From Chlamydiota bacterium (GTDB lineage Bacteria > Auribacterota > UBA3054 > B51-G9), in contig JAUVKG010000231.1 of the NCBI GenBank assembly GCA_030596365.1, positions 1-5,189 of the forward strand: a stretch of DNA of 5,189 bases. Reading direction: 5' to 3'. Below are positions 1 through 5,142 of this stretch, piece by piece. The position numbers and the translations under genes are program-made. The notes beneath the pieces were generated by a model that did no database searches, was not told where the DNA came from, and was given only the letters and a program-made list of their open reading frames with translations. Each line of letters opens with the position of its first letter. Position 1 is the stretch's first letter.

Positions 1-2492
1 ATATCTCTGCCGCGAACATTCCCGAAAACGCTCCACCGCCGCTGATTTTTTTCGCGATTAATTTGTATGGGTCCGAGAATTTGTTTGATTTCAGCAACTT
101 GTTCAAGAGGTATTAATGCGCCGGATTCGTTGTGCACCAGAAGCTTTTTGATGGCCTCCGGATTATTGCGGAAAGGTTCCTGGTACCTTACATGAATATC
201 AAATCTGCGAGTATTTAAAAAAATATTGTCAATCGCTTCTCCGCCAATAGCAAGCTCAACCAACTCAAGAATTTCATTGACATTAACACCAAACCTTGCG
301 CAAGCAGCTCTGTCAGCAATCACTTGGACCTGTGGCTGGCCAAAACTCTGTTCTACCGACAAATCAACCAGTCCCTGAACATCACTAATTGCGTTACGGA
401 TTGCATTGGCTTTTTCAGATAGAACATCAAGATCTTCACCGAAAATTTTAATTGCAAGCTGTGCTTTCACGCCGGACAACAACTCGTTAAAGGCGTTTTG
501 AATAGGTTGAGTAAAATTAAGTTGAATTCCGAGAACAGGAGATAATTCATTGTTTAAAGCTTCTATTATTTCCTTCTTAGAACTAAAATTTTTCCACTCT
601 TTTTTGTCTTTGAATTCAATGTGTACTTCAGCATAATTTACCGGGTGAGGATGGCTTCCGGCTTCCGGACGGCCGATTCTGGAAATCACTTCATCCACCT
701 CTTCAAATTTCAATATTTTTCTTTCGAGATTTTGAATGGTTTTAGTTGCTTTTTCCAAAGAGATTGAAGGTGCCATGTTTACACCAATAAGAATTGAACC
801 TTCATCAAGAGTTGGAATAAATTCCGTGCCCAAGCCACGGAACAGAACAATACTGATGCAAAATGCCAGTACAACAATAATAAGCAAAAGAACTTTTAAT
901 TTAATCGCGGCGTTGAGTAAAGGAGCATAAAGTTGTTTTAAAATACGAACTACAAAAAATTCTTTGTGCTTGCCGGCCTTTAAAAGGTAAGTACAAAGCG
1001 ATGGAGCAACAACTATTGCGGCGATCAAAGAACCGAAAAGCGCAAAGCTTAATGTAAACGCCATAGGCGAAAACATTTTTCCTTCAACTCCCTGCAAAGT
1101 AAAAATTGGAAGAAAAACTGTGATGATAATTAATATAGAAAAAATTATCGGCTTGCTTACTTCGCGGGCAGCATCAAGAATAATATCATCTTTATCACGT
1201 CCGGCGCTGATTTCATCGCTGTTAAGATGGCGGAATATATTTTCTACCATTACTACTGAACCATCACCCAACATACCTATGGCAATAGCAATTCCTCCCA
1301 ATGACATGAGATTCGCTGAAATGCCCGCCTGTCGCATAAATATAATGGAAATCAATGCACTCAGAGGAAGAGCCAGCGATACAATAAATGCCGCACGAAA
1401 ATTACCGAGAAAAAAGATGAGAACGATAATCACGAGAATTCCGCCTTCAAGTAATGCTATCTTAACAGTGTGAGTAGCATTTTGAATCAAATCCGCCTGC
1501 TCATAATAAGGGATAAGATGAACTCCTTTTGGAAGCGAAGCCTGAACTTCAGGAATTTTTTCATACAAACGTTTAATAACTTTCATGGTGTTTTGACCAT
1601 AAAGCTGTAAAACAATTCCGGAAACAACTTCTTCAGTTCCGTTTCGAGAAACAACACCCCGCCTGACTTCTCTGCCATATTGAACTTCCGCAACATCGGC
1701 TATGCGAATAGGTGTTCCACCAATAACTTTAACCTGAATGTTGCGAATGTCATCCAGATTTTGCAGTAAACCAATCCCCCGAACTGTGTGCTCCTCATTT
1801 CCAAGAACCATGAACAGTCCGCCTGCGTTACGATTGTTGCTTCTTACTGCTTCAACTATTTCCTCCAAACTAATATTGAATTTGCTTAATGAAAGAGGAT
1901 CAATCTGGATTTGATATTGAAGAACGTGGCCGCCTATAGAAAGTATCTCAGTTACTCCGGGAACAGTCTGCAATTGATACTTAACTATCCAATCATTTAT
2001 CTCCCGCAAATAGATATCGGAGTCTTTACCTTCCGTATCTGTTCCTTCATCAAGCGTAAGATAGTAAATAAATATTTGTCCCAAACCTGTAGAGATAGGA
2101 CCCAGCTTAGGGGGTTCATGCATTTCAGGTAAATCGGCCATCGCGCGATTTAGTCTTTCTGCAACTATTTGCCGTGCGAAATAAATATCAACGTTATCAT
2201 CAAAATAAACATAAATTACCGCCATACCACCTGCAGAAGTTGATTTTATTTGAGTAACTCCCGGCAAGCCGTTCATAGCGGACTCGATTGGAAAAGTAAT
2301 GAGTCGTTCAACTTCTTCAGGCGCCATTCCGTGAGCTTCAGCAAATACCGGAACCATAACGGGAGAGATATCCGGGAAAGCATCAATTGGCAAGTTTCGG
2401 TATTGATATAATCCTAAACCTATTACTATAAAAATACCAAGGACTATGAGGAATCTGTATTTTAACGAAATATCAACTATTTTTTTATGCAT
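1..2492 (-). CDS. CzcA/CusA-type heavy-metal efflux RND permease (HME-RND), partial (C-terminus beyond left edge)
   Basis: Inner-membrane proton-driven pump of a tripartite metal exporter. The frame is open from ATG at 2492 to the window edge (830 codons plus 2 bases); the family is usually about 1030-1060 residues, so roughly the last fifth is missing. TM1 is near residues 12-30, followed by the typical 'LPIDAFPDISPVMV' strand; TM2-TM6 lie about 345-500 and TM7 about 533-553, then 'LDEGSI' (D563-G565). The TM4 motif reads AIGMLGDGSVVMVEN: D410 and E417 match D408 and E415 of C. metallidurans CzcA, but Ala404 replaces D402. The porter segment 'FNELLSGVK' (668-676) and 'IGGEA' near 752 are CzcA-like, and the copper-binding methionines known from CusA are not seen there. 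The visible end 'NVRGRD' is a conserved RND segment. The start has no clear Shine-Dalgarno. It is separated from the adaptor gene by the IVP-like gene, 162 bp upstream. Family is certain; substrate is not. Confidence 0.95.
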   Translation of the reverse strand, partial: MHKKIVDISLKYRFLIVLGIFIVIGLGLYQYRNLPIDAFPDISPVMVPVFAEAHGMAPEEVERLITFPIESAMNGLPGVTQIKSTSAGGMAVIYVYFDDNVDIYFARQIVAERLNRAMADLPEMHEPPKLGPISTGLGQIFIYYLTLDEGTDTEGKDSDIYLREINDWIVKYQLQTVPGVTEILSIGGHVLQYQIQIDPLSLSKFNISLEEIVEAVRSNNRNAGGLFMVLGNEEHTVRGIGLLQNLDDIRNIQVKVIGGTPIRIADVAEVQYGREVRRGVVSRNGTEEVVSGIVLQLYGQNTMKVIKRLYEKIPEVQASLPKGVHLIPYYEQADLIQNATHTVKIALLEGGILVIIVLIFFLGNFRAAFIVSLALPLSALISIIFMRQAGISANLMSLGGIAIAIGMLGDGSVVMVENIFRHLNSDEISAGRDKDDIILDAAREVSKPIIFSILIIITVFLPIFTLQGVEGKMFSPMAFTLSFALFGSLIAAIVVAPSLCTYLLKAGKHKEFFVVRILKQLYAPLLNAAIKLKVLLLIIVVLAFCISIVLFRGLGTEFIPTLDEGSILIGVNMAPSISLEKATKTIQNLERKILKFEEVDEVISRIGRPEAGSHPHPVNYAEVHIEFKDKKEWKNFSSKKEIIEALNNELSPVLGIQLNFTQPIQNAFNELLSGVKAQLAIKIFGEDLDVLSEKANAIRNAISDVQGLVDLSVEQSFGQPQVQVIADRAACARFGVNVNEILELVELAIGGEAIDNIFLNTRRFDIHVRYQEPFRNNPEAIKKLLVHNESGALIPLEQVAEIKQILGPIQINREKNQRRWSVFGNVRGRD

Positions 2493-2502
2493 AATGTTTT
2501 GG

Positions 2503-2580
2503 GAAAATTACAAAATTCAAATAATAAATTACAAATAAACGAAGAAAATTACAAAACTCAAATAATAAATTACAAATAAA
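2503..2580. repeat. Direct tandem repeat, 2 x 37 bp at 41-bp period
   Basis: Copies at 2503-2539 and 2544-2580 are identical except for one T/C difference (base 2517 versus 2558). Each contains the word CAAATAATAAATTACAAATA. The 4-bp linker is CGAA. The second copy forms the core of the inverted repeat that pairs with 3048-3096; the first copy could pair equally well over its 22-bp core. Seen directly in sequence; the function is unknown. Confidence 0.9.
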
Positions 2581-2589
2581 TCTCAAATT
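2541..2589 (+). repeat. Left arm of 49-bp inverted repeat flanking the IVP-like gene
   Basis: This arm matches the reverse complement of 3048-3096 at 43 of 49 positions, counted by eye without gaps. A 23-bp perfect core lies at 2559-2581, paired with 3056-3078. Both arms lie outside the coding region of the four-helix-bundle gene (2655-3002), so the gene is bracketed. In the minus-strand transcript the arms are complementary and could form a long A/U-rich stem. Confidence 0.85.
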
Positions 2590-2654
2590 TCAAACTCGAA
2601 AAAACAAACGAAGAAAATCAAAATCACAAAATTCAAAAGAACCTTTTTTTATTT

Positions 2655-3002
2655 TTATTTTTCAAGTATTGATGAAAATATTTTTTTCAATTCAATAGCT
2701 TCTTGTATCAAACGAAGATTTTCATCTGCATTTGTAAGATCATTTGTTTCATGAATAAGTCTCAACCAATAAGCTCTTTCTTTAGCTTCTTTGCGGCTTA
2801 TTTTGATTCTCATTACAAAATCCTTTTTACTCAAAGATTCGTTAGCTTCAATATAATTTGCACCAACTGAACCTGAAGCTCTTACAACTTGCTTGCCATC
2901 TTCATCGTTTGCAATTGTTTTCGGCAGTGTTTTGATAAAAAGTCTGACAGCTTTAGCAAATTGAAAAGTTCTTTCTTCTAAATCATATATTGGTTTTGGC
3001 AT
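2655..3002 (-). CDS. Four-helix bundle protein, 23S rRNA intervening-sequence protein (S23/IVP) family
   Basis: A small 115-residue protein with no signal peptide or membrane segment, so presumably cytoplasmic. It carries the family hallmarks: N-terminal 'YDLEERTFQFAK' (6-17), 'RASGSVGANYIEANESLSKKDF' region (about 41-62), then 'RIKISRKEAKERAYWLRL' (about 65-82) and a C-terminal amphipathic helix ending 'LKKIFSSILEK'. Length is typical, so it appears intact. Members were first found as ORFs inside intervening sequences of 23S rRNA genes (for example Leptospira) and are now known scattered through genomes; the fold is a four-helix bundle that oligomerises, and the Avd protein of diversity-generating retroelements is related. 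The biochemical role of stand-alone members is unknown. It lies on the operon strand between adaptor and permease, a place normally without an extra gene, and is bracketed by inverted repeats. The ATG at 3002 is directly before the conserved N-terminus; no Shine-Dalgarno is seen. A role in metal export is not indicated. Confidence 0.93.
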   Translation of the reverse strand: MPKPIYDLEERTFQFAKAVRLFIKTLPKTIANDEDGKQVVRASGSVGANYIEANESLSKKDFVMRIKISRKEAKERAYWLRLIHETNDLTNADENLRLIQEAIELKKIFSSILEK

Positions 3003-3042
3003 ATTATTGTTTTTGCTTTTGTTATTTATTTGATTTTTGTCT

Positions 3043-3091
3043 TTTGCAATTTGTTATTTATTTGTAATTTATTATTTGCAATTTGTTATTT
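3043..3091. repeat. Direct repeat, 2 x 17 bp at 32-bp period
   Basis: TTTGCAATTTGTTATTT occurs at 3043-3059 and again at 3075-3091. The copies flank and overlap the perfect core of the right inverted-repeat arm. This is part of the word-like A/T repeat structure between the adaptor and the IVP-like gene. It was seen by direct comparison. Confidence 0.85.
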
Positions 3092-3096
3092 TCTTC
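3048..3096 (-). repeat. Right arm of 49-bp inverted repeat flanking the IVP-like gene
   Basis: The reverse complement of this stretch matches 2541-2589 at 43/49 positions, with the perfect 23-bp core at 3056-3078. It lies in the 111-bp spacer between the adaptor stop codon and the IVP-like start codon. In the mRNA this is the 5' arm, 46 nt upstream of the IVP-like start codon, so pairing with the 3' arm would enclose the whole reading frame in one loop. Confidence 0.85.
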
Positions 3097-3117
3097 AAGT
3101 TTTGTTATTTTCTTCAA
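3082..3117. repeat. Direct repeat, 2 x 17 bp at 19-bp period, overlapping the adaptor stop codon
   Basis: TTTGTTATTTTCTTCAA occurs at 3082-3098 and 3101-3117. The right copy includes the TGA stop of the adaptor gene (3114-3116) and the first base of its last codon. The other copy enters the inverted-repeat arm. The repeat word therefore begins exactly at the end of the coding sequence, which makes this the likely right-hand junction of the inserted or expanded DNA. Confidence 0.85.
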
Positions 3118-4433
3118 TGCCCATGCCCTGCATGGGCATCCATACCGCTGGTGATAATTTTAGTTTTCAACTCAAATGCTCCTTGGGAAACATATTTATC
3201 GCCGGATTTCAATCCTGAAGTTATTGCAATATATTTTCCATCACTAATTCCCAAAATAACCTGGCGCGGTTCAAATTCACCTTCATGCTGAATAAAAACA
3301 ACATTTTCGCCATCAATATTTTGAACGGCCGAAACCGGAACACTAATTTCCGGCTTGCCGCCTTCTATCGCAATTTTTGCTGTAACAAACAAACCCGGCC
3401 GATACATTCCGCTTGTGTTGGTAATTACCAATCGCGCTAATGCCGCCCTGGTTTCTTTTCCTAAAACCTGCGAAACAAAACTGATTGTTCCTTCTGTATC
3501 AGGTATACCGGAACCAACTGAAATAGTTCCGCGCTGCCCGACATGAATAACCGGCAAATCTTTTTGGCTGACACGCAGGTTTACCCAAACTGTATCAAGG
3601 TTAGCAACAACAAAGTTGACATCATCTTCTTTGTCTTCCTTTATTACTTCGCCCAGAGTTATGTGTTTACTGATGATAGTACCATCGAACGGGGATTTCA
3701 TTTCAAAATGTGTAAGCATTTCATCCGGTTGTTCAGGCAATTTTTTGATTTCTTCTTTAGACAAACCTAAAGCCACTAATTTTTGTTTTGTGGAACGTAA
3801 CTCTATTCTAGAATCCACCATGGAATGTCTGGCGTTAAGGTATTCTCGTTCGGAAGAAATCTGCTTTTTAAAAATATCTTCTTCTTGTGAAAAAATGTTC
3901 TCTTCCAAAGAAAATTTTTCCAGAGCCGCAAGATAATTTGCCTTTGCATCAGCAAGCTCCCGACTTTCTAAATCTGCCAGTACTTCTCCTCCTTTCACCT
4001 TATCGCCAAGTGTTTTTCTGACTTTTTTTACGCACCCAGGTACACGTGAAACTACATGCGCTGTCATATCTTCATTTACTGTAATGTCTCCAAGCAACGA
4101 AACTTCTTTGTGTAATTTTCTAAGTTTAACGGATTCAACTTTAATTCCGGATTCTTTTATTTGTTTAGCGCTTAGTTTGATTCCAGCTTCATCTTCAGTA
4201 GAATGGTCATGTCCTGAATGGTCTTCGCCGTCCTGATCATCGTGATCACGTTCAGCTTCTTTTGAGTGGTCATGTCCGGAATGGTCTTCAGAGATATTGC
4301 TGTTATGTTCAGCTTCTTTGTGTTCTTTATTCTCGGCATAAGACACAATAGCAAAGACATAAATAAGCAATACGAACACTAATAAATAATTCATATGATT
4401 TTTTGATTTTTTGATTTTTTTAAATAATTTCAT
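3114..4433 (-). CDS. CzcB/CusB-type periplasmic adaptor (membrane fusion protein) of the metal RND pump, His-rich
   Basis: It links the RND permease to an outer-membrane channel and may pass metal to the pump. From ATG 4433 it has 439 residues. A basic n-region and hydrophobic segment (about 16-30) form a signal peptide, probably cut after 'SYA' (33); no lipobox Cys is present. Residues 34-84 are acidic and His-rich, with EDHSGHDHS twice. Lipoyl/barrel-sandwich halves lie near 125-157 and 243-265 around a coiled-coil hairpin (about 158-240); a beta-barrel (about 270-355) ends in 'YRPGLFV', and a membrane-proximal domain follows. The tail 'MDAHAGHGH' adds three histidines. Three starts are possible: TTG 4460, ATG 4433 and ATG 4394. 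I prefer 4433 because it keeps the lysine-rich n-region; 4394 would leave an uncharged 'MNY' start. No good Shine-Dalgarno precedes any of them. It lies 33 bp after the repressor gene, in the same operon. Family is sure; metal is inferred only. Confidence 0.93.
   Translation of the reverse strand: MKLFKKIKKSKNHMNYLLVFVLLIYVFAIVSYAENKEHKEAEHNSNISEDHSGHDHSKEAERDHDDQDGEDHSGHDHSTEDEAGIKLSAKQIKESGIKVESVKLRKLHKEVSLLGDITVNEDMTAHVVSRVPGCVKKVRKTLGDKVKGGEVLADLESRELADAKANYLAALEKFSLEENIFSQEEDIFKKQISSEREYLNARHSMVDSRIELRSTKQKLVALGLSKEEIKKLPEQPDEMLTHFEMKSPFDGTIISKHITLGEVIKEDKEDDVNFVVANLDTVWVNLRVSQKDLPVIHVGQRGTISVGSGIPDTEGTISFVSQVLGKETRAALARLVITNTSGMYRPGLFVTAKIAIEGGKPEISVPVSAVQNIDGENVVFIQHEGEFEPRQVILGISDGKYIAITSGLKSGDKYVSQGAFELKTKIITSGMDAHAGHGH
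4201..4289. repeat. In-frame 63-bp-period duplication encoding His-rich EDHSGHDHS motifs
   Basis: The 26-bp stretches 4201-4226 and 4264-4289 differ at only two positions and lie 63 bp (21 codons) apart, in frame within the adaptor gene. Both encode EDHSGHDHS. The near identity at DNA level suggests a fairly recent internal duplication of a metal-binding segment rather than old conserved motifs. Confidence 0.85.
4397..4420. repeat. Octanucleotide tandem repeat (3 x GATTTTTT) in the adaptor 5' region
   Basis: Three perfect 8-bp units run at 4397-4404, 4405-4412 and 4413-4420, plus one extra T. On the coding strand this is AAAAAATC three times, encoding the basic Lys/Ile/Ser/Asn n-region of the adaptor signal peptide. 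The unit length is not a multiple of three, so a change in copy number would shift the frame from starts 4433 or 4460 but not from the downstream ATG at 4394. Confidence 0.85.
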
Positions 4434-4466
4434 TTTGATTAAAAGTTTTTTAGGATACAAGTTTCA

Positions 4467-4793
4467 TCAACAATTTTTACACACTTTTAATTGCGATTTG
4501 TTAATTTTAAGTTCTTTTTTATTGATTTCTATCTCATGTAACAATTCAAATATTTTATTTTCAATCTTATTTTTTGGTTTAACTATTGAATAATAGATCC
4601 ACAAACCTTCTCTCCTACATTTTACCAAACCTGCATATTTTAACAATGTAAGATGTCGGGATACTTTTGCCTGCGATAGCTTCAGAAAGCTTTCAATCTG
4701 GCAGACACATAGCTCCTGCTGGTTTAAAATTACCATAATTGTCAATCTTGTTTCATTTGACAATGCTTTAAATATTTCCGTGTATTTATTCAT
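4467..4793 (-). CDS. ArsR/SmtB-family metal-responsive transcriptional repressor
   Basis: A 108-residue cytoplasmic winged-helix dimer, expected to bind its own promoter and release when metal binds. The N-terminus 'IFKALSNETRLTIMVIL' (7-23) is the family signature; the recognition helix is 'LSQAKVSRHLTLLKYAGLV' (39-57), followed by the wing 'CRREGLWIYYSI'. The segment 'ELCVCQI' (27-33) matches the alpha3/alpha4 ELCVC metal site of ArsR and CadC, with Cys29 and Cys31 as ligands; the third Cys of E. coli ArsR (Cys37) has no counterpart, since the CVC pair is followed by QIESF. Cys59 and a C-terminal Cys105-x-x-Cys108 are extra thiols. This points to a thiophilic ion such as As(III), Sb(III), Cd(II) or Pb(II), by inference. 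It is the first gene of the operon, just downstream of a consensus promoter. The start at 4793 is supported by a GAGG Shine-Dalgarno 7 nt upstream. Confidence 0.94.
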   Translation of the reverse strand: MNKYTEIFKALSNETRLTIMVILNQQELCVCQIESFLKLSQAKVSRHLTLLKYAGLVKCRREGLWIYYSIVKPKNKIENKIFELLHEIEINKKELKINKSQLKVCKNC

Positions 4794-4800
4794 TTACAGG

Positions 4801-4804
4801 CCTC
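4801..4804 (-). promoter_or_regulatory. Shine-Dalgarno GAGG of the repressor gene
   Basis: On the minus strand GAGG lies 7 nt before ATG 4793, a normal spacing. It is the only clear ribosome-binding site in the window; the adaptor, IVP-like and permease starts lack one. Confidence 0.65.
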
Positions 4805-4822
4805 GCTATATATTAATATTCG

Positions 4823-4840
4823 ATTGTATGATTATACTAT
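4823..4840. promoter_or_regulatory. Candidate ArsR-type operator: imperfect dyad over the -10 box
   Basis: ATTGTAT (4823-4829), a 4-bp centre and ATACTAT (4834-4840) form an inverted repeat with 6 of 7 arm positions complementary. The site covers the -10 hexamer, where repressor binding would block RNA polymerase, and ArsR/SmtB operators are often A/T-rich dyads at the promoter. A second, 10-bp perfect palindrome ATATTAATAT (4810-4819) lies in the leader. In such A/T-rich DNA, dyads of this size can arise by chance. Confidence 0.35.
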
Positions 4841-4859
4841 ATGACTGTATTATTGTCAA
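4831..4859 (-). promoter_or_regulatory. Sigma70-type consensus promoter of the efflux operon
   Basis: On the minus strand TTGACA (4859-4854) is followed by a 17-bp spacer and TATAAT (4836-4831): both hexamers are perfect and the spacing is optimal. The start of transcription is expected near 4824, leaving a leader of about 31 nt with the GAGG site before the repressor ATG. No equally good promoter was noticed upstream of the other genes, so all four are probably co-transcribed from here. Confidence 0.8.
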
Positions 4860-4935
4860 GGTGAAACTTGTTATTTTAAGGGAAATTAATCGAGTAACCA
4901 ACCCGCTTTGCGAACACCTGTCAGTTGAATATCCA

Positions 4936-5086
4936 ATATCCAACACGGAATAACCAATTGTCAATTTTAGGACCTGCTGCCTGCCACCGAATACCGCCCG
5001 AAATTCTCCGGGCGCTTTACAAACACTGCCACCTGACATCCAATTAATAAGCACTCAATATTCAACAAGAAATGCTCAATGTTCAA
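4936..5086. repeat. Diverged direct repeat pair (29 bp, 21/29 identical)
   Basis: The 29-bp stretches 4936-4964 and 5058-5086 align without gaps at 21 of 29 positions, sharing ATAT-CAACA-G-AAT-CAAT-TCAA. They look like two members of one dispersed intergenic word family. Simple composition may explain part of the match. Confidence 0.5.
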
Positions 5087-5142
5087 GTAAATCTAAAATC
5101 ACAAATCACAAATCCAAAATTAAACACCTGCCGCCTGCCACC
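4972..5142. repeat. CTGCC-word direct repeats
   Basis: The 17-bp word ACCTGCTGCCTGCCACC at 4972-4988 recurs at 5126-5142 with a single T/C change, and CTGCCACCTGA occurs exactly at 5026-5036 and 5135-5145. These G/C-richer words stand out from the A/T-rich surroundings. They are not in a reading frame that looks coding, and there is no regular spacing as in a CRISPR array. Confidence 0.75.
4995..5014. other. Short GC-rich hairpin
   Basis: CGCCCG (4995-5000) and CGGGCG (5009-5014) form a 6-bp perfect stem with an 8-nt loop. There is no T-run directly after it on either strand, so it is not a typical intrinsic terminator. It may be part of the dispersed repeat family in this spacer. Confidence 0.45.

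Larger units (their letters stand above)
2493..2654. other. Repeat-rich spacer between IVP-like gene and permease
   Basis: There is no coding capacity. It consists almost entirely of A-rich words (AAATTACAAA, CAAATAATAAA). It carries two direct copies of a 37-bp unit and the left arm of the inverted repeat around the IVP-like gene. It should also be the 5' leader for permease translation, but no strong Shine-Dalgarno and no recognisable promoter is visible close to 2492. No convincing intrinsic terminator is seen after the IVP-like gene, so read-through into the permease is the simplest expectation. Confidence 0.6.

Noticed and set aside
1120..1473. 117-codon open frame on the plus strand
   Set aside because: It lies wholly antisense to the well-conserved TM2-TM5 region of the permease; the translation shows no protein family features.
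1..2492. Frameshift or pseudogene in the permease
   Set aside because: Reading the minus frame codon by codon from 2492 to 3 shows no stop and continuous RND-family similarity; it is only cut by the window edge.
2633..2650. Intrinsic terminator after the IVP-like gene (AAAAG...CTTTTTT)
   Set aside because: The stem is only about 5 A/T-dominated pairs, and the T-run is on the plus strand, opposite to the direction of transcription.
2503..3117. Classical insertion sequence
   Set aside because: There is no transposase and no clear target-site duplication at the outer ends; only the inverted repeats and the IVP-like gene are seen.
3030..3291. Two overlapping plus-strand frames rich in Phe/Leu/Cys
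   Set aside because: They translate the A/T repeat spacer and the antisense of the adaptor C-terminus. The apparent membrane-like hydrophobicity comes from T-rich repeat words.
3616..3936. 106-codon plus-strand frame
   Set aside because: Shadow frame opposite the adaptor hairpin domain, with no independent support.
4806..5054. 82-codon open frame on the minus strand upstream of the repressor
   Set aside because: It spans the promoter and translates intergenic repeat words; the peptide has no family resemblance or domain pattern, and the frame would overlap the operon control region.
4924..5066. Integron attC-like core sites (GTTGAAT near 4924 and ATTCAAC near 5060)
   Set aside because: The two 7-mers match the GTTRRRY and RYYYAAC patterns but are in the wrong order on both strands, and no internal L boxes are evident.
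4972..5142. CRISPR-like repeats
   Set aside because: The repeated CTGCC words are short, imperfect and irregularly spaced, and no cas genes are near.
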